A stretch of 64,000 nucleotides of DNA from JACVRW01 sp034664125 (GTDB lineage: Bacteria > Actinomycetota > Thermoleophilia > Solirubrobacterales > Thermoleophilaceae). A model generated the notes under the pieces. That model was not told the DNA's origin. It ran no database searches and worked only from the letters and a program-made list of their open reading frames with translations. The translations under genes and the position numbers were made by a program. Positions 33,344 through 42,145 of the stretch are shown here, piece by piece. The number at the start of each line of letters is the position of its first letter. Position 1 is the stretch's first letter. The stretch spans positions 62,001 to 126,000 of the forward strand of contig JAXDIG010000046.1 of assembly GCA_034664125.1 (NCBI GenBank), given 5' to 3'.

Positions 33344-35632
33344 TCAGCCGCCGTTCGTCGCGGGCGCGTAGGCGCGGCTGGGCTCGCCGCGCAGCGCCGT
33401 GGCGCCCGGCAGCGGGGTGCCCTTGGCGGTGGCGCCCGCGATGACCGGCAGCACCAGGCTGGAGGCGCGCGCTCCGCCGAGCGCGACCGTGTTGCGCGCG
33501 CTGCCGTCGTCGAGTGTCGCGAAGGCCCACCGCGGGCGGTCGCCGCCGGGCGCCTGGATGGTCACACGGATGCGCGACCCGGCGCGGAATGCGTGCGCCA
33601 CCGGGAAGATCGGCACGCGCACGAGCTCGAAGCGCCCGCGGCGCAGCGGCGCGCCGTCGCGCTTCAGGTGTGTCGGAAACGGATCGAGCGCCGTCGACAG
33701 CCTGGCGCTCAGCTTGCGATGCGACGCGCGCAGCCAGCCGTTCTGCACATACGTCTCGGCGCCGTCCGGCCGCACCTCCGAAAGCGTGACCTGGAGGTCG
33801 GTGTCCGGGCGCGAGGACTTCAGGTAGACGTCGAGGCTGGACGGCCCGGCGATCACGACGTCCTTGGTGAGCGCCGTCGAGACGAACCCGACGCCCTTGC
33901 CGGCCGCGACCGGCGCCCAGTTGTAGGGCGGCTGCGCCTTCCACGCGTCCTCCGCCCCGTTCCCTGCGAGCGTCTGCCGGGGGCGAGCCTTCGGGTCGGC
34001 GGTGTACGCGGCCGTGGAGGCCTTCGCGGGCTTGGACCCGAGCGCCCCGCCGGGGCCGAGGTAGTAGCGCGTGGCCTTGGCCTCCCTCGGCGGCCAGGAG
34101 CTGAAGCCGAGCTCCCAGGTGGCGCCGATCGAGCCGGCACCCTGCGGGCCGGCTCCGTTGTCCATCAGCACCCGCACGTGCGGGTCGCGCTTGAAGATCG
34201 CCTTGGCCGCGGCCACGCTCGTCATCGTCGCGAAGCGCGACTGCTCGACCGGAGCCGCCGGCGCGTCCGCGAGGAAGGCGTAGAGCGCGCCGCTGAGGGA
34301 GATCACCGAGGACGGGATGACCGGGATCTCGTTGGCCACGTAGAGCTTCATGAACTCGGCCCAGCGCGTGATCGTGGTCGGACCGAGCGAGTCGGCGTGC
34401 ACGCCGTTCTGGATCGAGATCCACACGTTGGGCCGCCCGTTGAGGTACTTGAGGCTCTCCGCGAAGTGGCCGCTGGTCTGCTCGTCCTGGAACTGCCCGA
34501 CGAGGAAGGTGGGCACCCGGTCGCGCTTCAGCCACTCCCCGGGCGAGCGGTGCGCGAACACGGACGGCGTTCGGAACGGGTTCTGCCTTTGCAGCTTGAG
34601 GGCGTCCTGGGTCTGAAGGCGCAGCTTCTGGTTGGCGCGGCAGTGCTTGTCGCCCGCCTTGACCAGCTCCCTGGCCCACTCCTGCCCGCCGGCAGGGGCG
34701 GGCTTGGCGTCGTCCATGCGCTCGACCACCCACGACTGCGCGAAGCCCGAGTTGAAGATCCCGCCCGGGTAGCCGGTGCCGGTGTAGACGTCGTCGGTGA
34801 CCGATAGCGGCGCGATCGCGGCCAGGTGCGGCGGCTGCGTGCCCGCGGTGAAGAGCTGCGTGATCCCCGAGAACGAGATGCCGCCCATCCCGACCTTGCC
34901 GCCCTTGACCCAGCTCTGGGCGGCGACGGACTCGATCGCGTCGTACCCGTCGTAGGTCGTCGGCAGGTCGAACAGGTCGAAGGCGCCGCCGGAGCACCCC
35001 GAGCCGCGCATCTGCACGCTCACGACTGCGAAGTCGAGCAGTGGGCCGATCAGCGAGCCGACGGCCGTGGACGATGCCGGCGCCAGCGGATCGGCCGTGC
35101 CGGAGAGGATCGAGCCGAGCAGGTCGTGCGGGGGGGCGACCGCGTAGCCGGAGTACTCGATGAAGGTCGGAAACGGGCCGTCGGAGAGCTTCTTGCCCGC
35201 CGGCAGGCGCACGGTCATGGCCAGCTCCACGCCGTCGCGCATCCTCACGTAGTTGAGGCCCTGCTTGAGCTTCTGGCGCTTGTAGAAGGCGCGCGGAGGG
35301 TTGGCGCCGGCGCGCAGCACACGGAAGGGGCGGCTGCTCTTGCGGCCGCGCTTGACTGTGTAGCCGCCACCGGGGCGCAGCTCGCGGAAGATCTTGCTGC
35401 CGAACCGGTCGGCCCTGCCGGAGGCGATGACATGACCGCCGCCGTCGAGCAGCTGAAGCCGCTGCCCCTTCTTCGCGCCGAGGACGTAGGCCTGGTTGAT
35501 GCTGCCGCGTGCCTTGAAGGCCGCGTGCGCGGCGCCGGGCGCCGCGACGACCAGCACCGCGACCAAGATCAGGATGAGGCGAACCCGAGAGGCCAGGGGG
35601 CGGCACGCTATCCCAACCGGGCAACGGCGCAC
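33344..35632 (-). CDS. Secreted X-Pro dipeptidyl-peptidase/CocE-type hydrolase (S15)
   Basis: 762 residues from GTG 35632. A hydrophobic signal (VRLILILVAVLVVAAPGAAHAA) is followed by a beta-rich N-terminal region of about 100 residues. The alpha/beta hydrolase has nucleophile Ser in GMGGISFSGITQ, an Asp candidate in VGQFQDEQT and a His in NGVHADS. The C-terminal jelly-roll (X-Pro C domain) includes DVYLKSSRPDTDLQV. Family members cleave X-Pro dipeptides or esters and amides such as cephalosporins or cocaine. It is secreted or surface-bound. An AraC regulator lies downstream in the same operon. Confidence 0.87.
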   Translation of the reverse strand: MRRCPVGIACRPLASRVRLILILVAVLVVAAPGAAHAAFKARGSINQAYVLGAKKGQRLQLLDGGGHVIASGRADRFGSKIFRELRPGGGYTVKRGRKSSRPFRVLRAGANPPRAFYKRQKLKQGLNYVRMRDGVELAMTVRLPAGKKLSDGPFPTFIEYSGYAVAPPHDLLGSILSGTADPLAPASSTAVGSLIGPLLDFAVVSVQMRGSGCSGGAFDLFDLPTTYDGYDAIESVAAQSWVKGGKVGMGGISFSGITQLFTAGTQPPHLAAIAPLSVTDDVYTGTGYPGGIFNSGFAQSWVVERMDDAKPAPAGGQEWARELVKAGDKHCRANQKLRLQTQDALKLQRQNPFRTPSVFAHRSPGEWLKRDRVPTFLVGQFQDEQTSGHFAESLKYLNGRPNVWISIQNGVHADSLGPTTITRWAEFMKLYVANEIPVIPSSVISLSGALYAFLADAPAAPVEQSRFATMTSVAAAKAIFKRDPHVRVLMDNGAGPQGAGSIGATWELGFSSWPPREAKATRYYLGPGGALGSKPAKASTAAYTADPKARPRQTLAGNGAEDAWKAQPPYNWAPVAAGKGVGFVSTALTKDVVIAGPSSLDVYLKSSRPDTDLQVTLSEVRPDGAETYVQNGWLRASHRKLSARLSTALDPFPTHLKRDGAPLRRGRFELVRVPIFPVAHAFRAGSRIRVTIQAPGGDRPRWAFATLDDGSARNTVALGGARASSLVLPVIAGATAKGTPLPGATALRGEPSRAYAPATNGG

Positions 35633-35661
35633 AAGCGCGCCGACGTGCCAACCTCTGGTTC

Positions 35662-36480
35662 ATGGAGCTGGGACGAGTCGGGATCTGGCGGCGCCACCAG
35701 CAGGGCATGCTCCCGCTGCGGGAGCTCGAGTCGCTCGGCTACAAGGCGCTGTGGGTCGGCGGCAGTCCCTCGCTCGAGCAGGTTCAGCCGTTCCTGGAGC
35801 AGTCCGCCACGCTGACCGTCGCGACGGGCATCCTGAACGTGTGGCGCCACGAGCCCGCCGAGGTGGCCGCCGGGCACGCGCGCCTGCGCGGCGCGTTCGG
35901 CGATCGCTTCCTGCTCGGTGTCGGCATAGGCCATCCCGAGGCCACGAGCGAATACAAGAAGCCGCTCACCAGGATGCGTGAGTTCTTCGACGGCCTCGAC
36001 GCGGCGGACCCGCCCGTGCCGAAGGACGAACGGGTCACCGCGGCGCTCGGGCCCAAGATGCTCCAGCTCGCAGCCGAGCGGTCGCTCGGCGCGCACCCCT
36101 ACTTCACCCCTGTCGACCACACCCGCTTCGCCCGCGAGCAGATGGGAGCGGACGCGCTGCTGGCCCCCGAGCTGACGGTCGTGGTGGATCCCGACCCGGA
36201 CAGCGCCCGCGCCAAGGCGCGCGAATGGGCCGCCTCATATCTGCGCCTCACCAACTACGCCGGCAACCTGCTGCGGTTCGGGTTCACCGAGGCGGACATC
36301 GCCAACGGCGGCAGCGACCGGCTGATCGACGCGGTGATCCCGCACGGCTCGGCCGAGGCGGTCGCCGAGGCCGTGCAAGCGCACATCGACGCGGGCGCGG
36401 ACCACGTCTGCCTGCAGCCGGTCGGGTACGGCGGCGACCCGGGCGAGGACTACCGGGCGCTAGCGTCGGCGCTGCTCTGA
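35662..36480 (+). CDS. LLM-class F420-dependent oxidoreductase (TIGR03620-like)
   Basis: 272 residues of the luciferase-like TIM barrel: MELGRVGIWRR at the start, then LWVGGSPSLEQ, VATGILNVWRH and FLLGVGIGHPE. These features match the TIGR03620 group of F420-dependent enzymes from actinobacteria. It is divergent from the S15 peptidase (29 bases between starts). Its 3' end overlaps the convergent aminotransferase by 31 bases. Confidence 0.87.
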   Translation: MELGRVGIWRRHQQGMLPLRELESLGYKALWVGGSPSLEQVQPFLEQSATLTVATGILNVWRHEPAEVAAGHARLRGAFGDRFLLGVGIGHPEATSEYKKPLTRMREFFDGLDAADPPVPKDERVTAALGPKMLQLAAERSLGAHPYFTPVDHTRFAREQMGADALLAPELTVVVDPDPDSARAKAREWAASYLRLTNYAGNLLRFGFTEADIANGGSDRLIDAVIPHGSAEAVAEAVQAHIDAGADHVCLQPVGYGGDPGEDYRALASALL

Positions 36481-37829
36481 GCCTCGTCGAGGAAGCTGGC
36501 CAGCACCTCCAGGTAGCGATCCACGTCAGCCTCGGTGGTCTGGATGCCGCAGGCCGGACCGGCTGAGTCGATCGCCTCCCAGACGCCGCGATTGGCCATG
36601 TAGAGGCGCTGGACGTTGTAGAGCTCCGCGTCGAAGCGCGCCCGCGCCTCGGCGGCGTTCGAGGGCAGCCGCGGTGCGTGCGTGTAGCCCGACCGGTTGA
36701 AGAGCCGGTGCGCCCGCCAGGGCAGTTCGTTGGCCGCCGCGACGGCCTCGATGCCGTCCGCGAGGCGGGTGCCGAGCGCGGCAGCGTGCTCGTAGGCGGG
36801 CTCGGTGAGCACCTCGGTCAACGTGATGCGAGCGGCGGCCATCGAAAGGGCGTTGGCGAACAGCGTTCCGCCCGTCGCGACCACGTCTTCCCAGGATCCC
36901 GTCCTCTCCAGCACGCCGGCCGCGGCCGCCGTCAGGCCGTAGGCGCCAAGGGGGATGCCCCCGGAGATCGATTTGCCCACCACGAGCACGTCCGGCTGGA
37001 GGCCCCAGCGCGCGGTCAGCCCGCCCGGGCCCGCGGCCAGCGTGTGAGTCTCGTCGATGACCAGGAGCGCCCCCGCGTCCGCGGTGAGTGAGCGCAGGCC
37101 GGCGTGGAAGCCCTCTGCCGGGTGGATCACGCCGATGTTCGTGATCGCCGCCTCGGCGACCACGCACGCGACGTCGCCACGCGCCAGCTCGCGCTCGACC
37201 GCCTCGAGGTCGTTGTAGGGAACGAGGCGAACGTTGCGGGTCGCGTCGGGCGGCACGCCCAGCCCCTCGGGCACCACCCGCCCCTCCTCCAGCGTGCCGA
37301 GCAGCTCATCGGCGTGACCGTGGTACTTGCCGTCGAACATCAGCACGGCGCCGCGACCCGTCGCGGCGCGCGCGACGCGAATTGCCTCGGTGTTCGCCTG
37401 GGTCGCCGACAGCGTGAACTGCCAGAGCGGCAAGCCGAAGCGCCGGCCCAGCTCCTCCGCGACCTCGGCCGCGTCCTCGCCCGGCAGCAGGAACTGCGGC
37501 CCCGCCGCGGCCTGCTCGCCGACCTGGCGAGCGATCGCCTCGCTCCCATAGCCGGTGAACATGCTCGTGTCGGCGAGGTTGAAGTCGACGTACTCGTTTC
37601 CGTCGACATCGATGAAGCCCGCTCCGCGTCCTCGCTCGACCACGATCGGCGGGTGCGAGTAGAGGTCGACCATCCACGCCATCGGCACGCCCTTGGGCAT
37701 GCTCCCGCGGGCCCTGGCGAGGACCGCCTCGCCGCGGGGCCTCAGCTCTGCGAAGCGGCGCAGCTCGCGCTCGTTGATGCGCGCGAGACCATCGCGCGAG
37801 ATCGAACCCAGCTCCACGTGGGCATTCAA
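36450..37829 (-). CDS. Class-III aminotransferase, glutamate-1-semialdehyde 2,1-aminomutase-like
   Basis: 459 residues of PLP fold-type I. The PLP-binding Lys is in VVGKSISGGIPLGAYG. Upstream are MFDGKYHGHADE and the Asp in LLVIDETHTL. It resembles HemL but has an unusual N-terminus and lies away from haem genes, so it may act on other beta- or gamma-amino substrates. The start is TTG 37829 (GTG 37817 is possible). The C-terminal ten residues lie in DNA that also codes the end of the LLM gene. It follows dinB on the same strand with a 12-base gap. Confidence 0.82.
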   Translation of the reverse strand: MNAHVELGSISRDGLARINERELRRFAELRPRGEAVLARARGSMPKGVPMAWMVDLYSHPPIVVERGRGAGFIDVDGNEYVDFNLADTSMFTGYGSEAIARQVGEQAAAGPQFLLPGEDAAEVAEELGRRFGLPLWQFTLSATQANTEAIRVARAATGRGAVLMFDGKYHGHADELLGTLEEGRVVPEGLGVPPDATRNVRLVPYNDLEAVERELARGDVACVVAEAAITNIGVIHPAEGFHAGLRSLTADAGALLVIDETHTLAAGPGGLTARWGLQPDVLVVGKSISGGIPLGAYGLTAAAAGVLERTGSWEDVVATGGTLFANALSMAAARITLTEVLTEPAYEHAAALGTRLADGIEAVAAANELPWRAHRLFNRSGYTHAPRLPSNAAEARARFDAELYNVQRLYMANRGVWEAIDSAGPACGIQTTEADVDRYLEVLASFLDEAQSSADASAR

Positions 37830-37841
37830 CAGGTCCGTGCG

Positions 37842-39029
37842 TCAGTCGGGCAAGAGCGGCACCTCGATCCCCGGCTCGCGGCCGAGCAGCACGGCTCGCG
37901 TGATCGCCGTGGATCCGAAGCGGTCACGCACGTCGTCGAGCGTGGCGTCGAGCGCGCGCTGGCGGTCGAGCGGCAGCGCCAGCTGGACGGCGTCGTCGTC
38001 CTCGAGGTTGCCGAGCGCCACCCCGACGAGCGTGATGCCCTGGCGTTCGATCAGCGGCATCGCCGTTACGAGCAGCTCCCTCGCGGTGACGAGGATCGTC
38101 TGGGTGTGTGCCGTGGCCTCGTTGAGCGTGTGCGAGCGGGTCGCTCGCGTGAAGTCGGCGAAGCGCAGCCGCAGCACCACCGTGCGGCACACCCTGCGCG
38201 CCGCCCGCAGCCGGCGGCCGAGCCGATCGACGATTGCCACGACGGTCGCCTCGAGGTCGGCGGGCGACTTTGGCGTACGGCGGCCGAGGGCCCGCTGCGA
38301 CCCCATCGAGCGCCGCCGCCGGCCGACCCGGACGCGCCGCGGATCCTTGTTGTGCGCGAGCGCGTGCAGGTGCCGCCCGGACGCCCGCCCGAGCATCGAC
38401 ACGAGCGCCGGCTCGCCGAGCCGGGCGACCTGACCGACCGTCGTGATCCCGCGGTCGCGCAGCTTGCCGGCGGTGACGCGGCCGACGCCCCAGAGCCGCT
38501 CCACGGGGAGCGGGTGCAGGAAGGCGAGCTCGCCGTCGGGCGGGACCACCAGCAGGCCGTCGGGCTTGGCCACGCCGCTGGCCACCTTGGCGAGGAACTT
38601 GGTCCGGGCCACCCCGACCGTGATCCGCAGGCCCACCTCCTCCAGCACCCGGCGCTGCAGCCGCGCGGCGATCTCGACAGGCTCGCCCGCGATCCGCCGC
38701 AGCCCGCGAGCGTCGAGGAACGCCTCGTCGATCGACAGGCCTTCGACCAGCGGCGTGGTGTCCTCGAACACACGGAACACCGCCTTGCTCGCCTCGGAGT
38801 AGGCCGACATCCGCGGCGGGACCACGATCGCACGCGGGCACAGCCGGCGCGCCTGCGCGCCGCCCATCGCGGTCCGTACGCCATGCGCCTTGGCCTCGTA
38901 GCTGGCCGCCAGCACGACGCCGGCGCCGACGATCACGGGCTTGCCCCTCAGGCGCGGATCGTCCCGTTGCTCGACCGAGGCGTAGAACGCGTCGAGGTCG
39001 GCGTGCAGGATCGTGGCCTCGGCTGACAC
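37842..39029 (-). CDS. dinB: DNA polymerase IV (Y-family)
   Basis: A 395-residue translesion polymerase. The catalytic motifs are HADLDAFYASVE (Asp residues) and the SIDEAFLD pair. An HhH region has RLWGVGRVTAGKLRDRGI. The little-finger domain has GSQRALGRRT. QLALPL near the C-terminus looks like a sliding-clamp-binding motif. The start is GTG 39029. A tRNA-Ser gene lies just upstream on the same strand. Confidence 0.94.
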   Translation of the reverse strand: MSAEATILHADLDAFYASVEQRDDPRLRGKPVIVGAGVVLAASYEAKAHGVRTAMGGAQARRLCPRAIVVPPRMSAYSEASKAVFRVFEDTTPLVEGLSIDEAFLDARGLRRIAGEPVEIAARLQRRVLEEVGLRITVGVARTKFLAKVASGVAKPDGLLVVPPDGELAFLHPLPVERLWGVGRVTAGKLRDRGITTVGQVARLGEPALVSMLGRASGRHLHALAHNKDPRRVRVGRRRRSMGSQRALGRRTPKSPADLEATVVAIVDRLGRRLRAARRVCRTVVLRLRFADFTRATRSHTLNEATAHTQTILVTARELLVTAMPLIERQGITLVGVALGNLEDDDAVQLALPLDRQRALDATLDDVRDRFGSTAITRAVLLGREPGIEVPLLPD

Positions 39030-39055
39030 GAACAGATGTTCGCATGCCTTCGAGA

Positions 39056-39144
39056 CGGAGAGGGAGGGATTCGAACCCTCGATGGAAGTTTCCCCCCATA
39101 CTCGCTTAGCAGGCGAGTGCCTTCAGCCACTCGGCCACCTCTCC
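39056..39144 (-). tRNA. tRNA-Ser (anticodon GCT)
   Basis: An 89-base class-II tRNA: acceptor GGAGAGG/CCTCTCC with discriminator G, anticodon stem ACTCG/CGAGT with loop CTGCTAA (GCT), a long variable arm, and T-arm GAGGG-TTCGAAT-CCCTC. It reads AGC/AGU. No CCA is encoded. Confidence 0.96.
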
Positions 39145-39172
39145 AGGACGGTCCGATGGTAGCCGCGCGGGG

Positions 39173-39790
39173 TCAGGCGAGCACGCCCTCCAGGCGCAGC
39201 AGGAACTCCTTGCGCTCGGCGCCGCCGGTGTAGCCGCCCAGCGCTCCGCCGGTGCGGAGCACGCGGTGGCACGGAACCACCACGGGGATCGGGTTCGCTC
39301 CCAGCGCGTTGCCGGCGGCGCGCACCGCGCGCGCGCTCCCCGCGCCGCGGGCCACCTCGGCGTAGGTGCTTGTCTCGCCGAACGGGATGTCGGCCGTCTG
39401 GCGCAGCACCTTGCCGATGAAGCCGCGCGCGAGCGACCAGTCGATCGGCAGGTCGAAGCCGTCCCGGCGGCCGTCGAAGTACTCGTCGAGCTCCCGGCGC
39501 ACCTCGTCCAGGCGCTCCGGGTCTTCGAGGATCCGCGGCGAGAGCTTTCCGGCCAGGTCCTCGAGCACCTCTTCCTCGCCGCCCGACTCGGTGTAGGCGA
39601 GCCGCACCAGGCCGCGTGGCGTGGCTGCGACGACCAGCGGCCCGAGCGGCGAGTCGACGGTGGCGTAGGCCACGTCGAGCAGCCCCTCGGCGGCGGCCCG
39701 CTCGGCCAGCAGCGAGCCGAAGTCGAGCGTCGCGGCTGCCGGCAGCGCCGCGGCGGCCTCGCGCAGCGCGATTTCGATGTCCTTGGTCAT
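39173..39790 (-). CDS. ogt: Methylated-DNA-protein-cysteine methyltransferase (O6-alkylguanine repair)
   Basis: 205 residues. The acceptor Cys is in PVVVPCHRVLRTGGALGGYTGG, and the HTH-like part is IPFGETSTYAEVARGAGSARAVRAAGNALGANP. An extra N-terminal segment of about 30 residues (DIEIALREAAAALP...) precedes the usual domain. The start ATG 39790 overlaps the sigma factor stop (ATGA); ATG 39799 is possible. Coupling to an ECF sigma factor suggests damage-responsive expression (inference). Confidence 0.93.
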   Translation of the reverse strand: MTKDIEIALREAAAALPAAATLDFGSLLAERAAAEGLLDVAYATVDSPLGPLVVAATPRGLVRLAYTESGGEEEVLEDLAGKLSPRILEDPERLDEVRRELDEYFDGRRDGFDLPIDWSLARGFIGKVLRQTADIPFGETSTYAEVARGAGSARAVRAAGNALGANPIPVVVPCHRVLRTGGALGGYTGGAERKEFLLRLEGVLA

Positions 39791-40263
39791 GCGATCCATT
39801 CCTCTCGTAGTGTCTTCAGGCCCTGGAACACGTTGCGTCTGGCCGCGTCCTCGGAGGACTCCAGCAGCGCCGCGAGCTCCTCGTATGGCATTCCGAGCAC
39901 CGCACGGCAGAACACGGCTGTGCGCTGCTTCGGCGGCAGCGTCCGTACGGCGACCCACAGCCGCGACTCGCCGTCGAGGCCCGGGGCCACGGCCGCGGCG
40001 CCGGCCTGCTCCGGAACCGCGTCGACCGGCACGGGCCGGCGTCCGCGCGACCGGTGCAGGTCGATCGCCTTGTTCTGCGCGATCCGGAACAGCCAGGCGC
40101 GCAGGTTGTCCGCGTGGCGCAGCTTCGGGTACGCCCTCAGGGCGGCGATCCACGTTTCCTGGAAGCAGTCGTCCGCCTCGCCGGAGCCCGCCGTCGCGAC
40201 GCAGAAGCGATACAGGTCGGCGCTGTGCTCGTCGAGCAGGACCTGGAAGGGCGGCAGCTTCAC
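39787..40263 (-). CDS. ECF-type RNA polymerase sigma factor
   Basis: 158 residues from GTG 40263; a longer in-frame N-terminus exists but is not conserved-looking. Region 2 reads ADDCFQETWIAALRAYPKLR, then NLRAWLFRIAQNKAIDLHR. Region 4 reads LPPKQRTAVFCRAVLGMPYEELAALLESSEDAARRNVFQGLKTLRE. No anti-sigma gene is adjacent. It is instead co-translated with the O6-alkylguanine repair protein. The upstream 260 bases contain a palindromic hairpin (40366-40400). Confidence 0.93.
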   Translation of the reverse strand: MKLPPFQVLLDEHSADLYRFCVATAGSGEADDCFQETWIAALRAYPKLRHADNLRAWLFRIAQNKAIDLHRSRGRRPVPVDAVPEQAGAAAVAPGLDGESRLWVAVRTLPPKQRTAVFCRAVLGMPYEELAALLESSEDAARRNVFQGLKTLREEWIA

Positions 40264-40365
40264 GTCACAAGAACGGTGGCACGCCGGCCACCGTGAGATC
40301 GGGCGAGGGGCTAGGGCGTAGCCGTTGAACAACAGCGGCTGGCCAGACGGCCACGACAGGGGTCC

Positions 40366-40400
40366 CGGAAGAAACGTCCCTATATCTCCCGTTTCTTCCG
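40366..40400 (-). terminator. Perfect 11-bp inverted repeat between the L,D-transpeptidase and sigma genes
   Basis: CGGAAGAAACG (40366-40376) and CGTTTCTTCCG (40390-40400) enclose 13 AT-rich bases, about 125 bases after the transpeptidase stop. It lacks a clear U-tract. Because GGAAG and CGTT lie 18 bases apart within it, it might instead hold an ECF-type promoter for the sigma gene about 100 bases downstream. The rest of the 40264-40524 gap shows only a small GGTGGC/GCCACC stem near 40271. Confidence 0.45.
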
Positions 40401-40524
40401 TATCCCCCCGGGTGAGCGGCGCGGGGACACCGTTCTTTTCGATGCCCGAGCGGGACGCGACGGATGCCCCGTCATCGCTCGCCGGTCACGTTTGTCTCAC
40501 CCAGACGCGTTCGCGGTGGCGCGG

Positions 40525-41892
40525 CTACGCGTGGATGAAGACCGGCGAGCCGAGCGGGATGTGGTTGATCAGCCAGCGTGCCTGGGCGGACTCGGTGCGC
40601 ATGCAGCCGAGGCTGACCGGCTGGCCGATGCTCGACTCGTCGTTGGTGGCGTGCACGGCCAGGCGGTCGCCGCCCGGCCAGTAGGGCGGAAGGTCGGTCT
40701 GGTGTCCGGTGAGCGCCAGGACGCAACAGCCGTAGGCCGACCCCGTCGACGTGACCTGCAGCCGGTCCGTGACGCTGAAGCGACCCTTCGGCGTGGGGTT
40801 GTCCTTGCGCCCGATCGCCACCCGCAGCTTGCGCACGGTGGTCCCGTTGTGGCGGATCAGCAGGATTCGCTTGGACAGGTCCGCGTGCAGCGACCAGCTC
40901 ACGCAGTCCAGGCTCGCCTTGGCGCGGGGGATCCAGGCGATCTCGCCGTTCTTGAGCTCGGACGCCTGGACGCCGAGCCACTCACCGCGCTGGCTCACGA
41001 CGCCGAGCACCCGCGCCGATCCCCACTCCGTGCGCGGCGTGATCCTCAGGCGCTTGTCTCCACCCGGCTCGCGGTAGAGCACGGTCGAGGCGCGGATCGA
41101 CGCTGTCGAGTAGCACGCCGTGTCGCCCGGCTCGGTGGGGAACGGGGCCGCCAGCGGGCCGCCCTTCTCGGGGACGAAGTGACGCGTGCCCTCGCCCCCG
41201 CCGTCCGTGCCGCGCGAAACCACTCGCTTGGAGTCGCCAAACTGCGTGGCCCCGACCACGCCCGCGGCACCCACCAGCGCAGCGATGCCGAGGCCGAGCA
41301 ACGCGAGCGGAACCGCCCGCCGCGGCGGGTCGGGGGCCTGGCGTTCGCGCTCGGCGAACATCTCGAGCACGGGATCCGGGTCGGGCTTCGTGGCGGGGGT
41401 GTCGCCGTCGGGCTCCGGAGCCGCTTCGGCCGCCGGGGCCGCTTCGGCGGCGGTCGCCTCCGACGCCGGCGCCGCTGCCCGGACCTGCGCCTGCGCCGGC
41501 TCGATGTCCGGCGGGGGCGGCACCGGTGCGAGGGCGGGCGGCGGCGCGTCGGGCTTGGGCTCCTCCTGCGGAACGGGCACCGCCGCCAGGCGCGAGCGCC
41601 CGCCGCCGGCCGCGAACTCCTCGCCGAGCGTCATGGCCGCCAGGCTCCAGGTGTCCGGCTCGAGCAGCGCCTTCAGCACCGCGCCGAGGTCCTCCCCGCG
41701 CTGCAGCTCCATCTCGTCCGCCAGCCGCTCGATCGCGCGGGCCCGGCGCCGCGCCACCTCGGACGGCGAGCACTCGTAGAGGCGCCCGAGCGCCTCGTCC
41801 GGGACCCGGCGCCGCAGGGACAGGGACAGCAGCTCGCGATCGCGCGGGTGGATGCGATCGAGCGCTTCGGCGAGCTGTTCAGGACTGATCAC
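40525..41892 (-). CDS. Membrane-spanning L,D-transpeptidase (YkuD) with N-terminal sigma-region-4-like HTH
   Basis: 455 residues from GTG 41892. Residues about 10-62 (RIHPRDRELLSLSLRRRVPDEALGRLYECSPSEVARRRARAIERL) look like a sigma-70 region 4/ECF HTH. Residues 100-190 form a Pro/Ala/Glu linker. One membrane helix lies at about 193-217. An SH3-like beta region (255-325) follows. The YkuD domain (340-455) has His414 and catalytic Cys430 in SLGCMR, where the usual SHGC His is replaced by Leu. L,D-transpeptidases cross-link murein by 3-3 bonds or attach proteins. A cytoplasmic DNA-binding-like domain on such an enzyme is unexpected. The start is set by the HTH. Confidence 0.85.
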   Translation of the reverse strand: MISPEQLAEALDRIHPRDRELLSLSLRRRVPDEALGRLYECSPSEVARRRARAIERLADEMELQRGEDLGAVLKALLEPDTWSLAAMTLGEEFAAGGGRSRLAAVPVPQEEPKPDAPPPALAPVPPPPDIEPAQAQVRAAAPASEATAAEAAPAAEAAPEPDGDTPATKPDPDPVLEMFAERERQAPDPPRRAVPLALLGLGIAALVGAAGVVGATQFGDSKRVVSRGTDGGGEGTRHFVPEKGGPLAAPFPTEPGDTACYSTASIRASTVLYREPGGDKRLRITPRTEWGSARVLGVVSQRGEWLGVQASELKNGEIAWIPRAKASLDCVSWSLHADLSKRILLIRHNGTTVRKLRVAIGRKDNPTPKGRFSVTDRLQVTSTGSAYGCCVLALTGHQTDLPPYWPGGDRLAVHATNDESSIGQPVSLGCMRTESAQARWLINHIPLGSPVFIHA

Positions 41893-42024
41893 GCTTGGCC
41901 TCTTCTTCCAGCGCACGGCCGGGGCCCGGACCGCGCGCGCGACTCGATCAAGCGTACTGGCGGTACTGGCCGGAGCGGGACGATTGACGCGGGGCCGCCA
42001 ATTCCGCTTCCATGGGGGCGTAAT

Positions 42025-42113
42025 GGAGGGGTGGCAGAGTCCGGTCGATTGCAGCTGCCTTGAAAGCAGCCGGCCCCGCAAGGGGCCCGGGGGTTCGAAT
42101 CCCTCCCCCTCCG
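42025..42113 (+). tRNA. tRNA-Ser (anticodon TGA)
   Basis: An 89-base class-II tRNA: acceptor GGAGGGG/CCCCTCC with discriminator G, anticodon stem GCTGC/GCAGC with loop CTTGAAA (anticodon TGA), a variable arm with GGCCCC-GCAA-GGGGCC, and T-loop TTCGAAT. It reads UCA/UCG. A CDF-type gene follows 32 bases later. Confidence 0.97.
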
Positions 42114-42145
42114 CTCACTCGCACGGACTGGTCGACGACTCGATC

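Noticed and set aside
32427..35708. A single open frame of 1093 codons on the minus strand
   Set aside because: Its first two-thirds is a low-complexity Arg/Pro/Ala translation of the S15 peptidase gene in another frame. Only the last 301 codons (AraC regulator) have family motifs.
37104..39026. A 640-codon plus-strand frame opposite dinB and the aminotransferase
   Set aside because: It spans two well-supported opposite-strand genes and shows only Arg/His/Leu-rich sequence.
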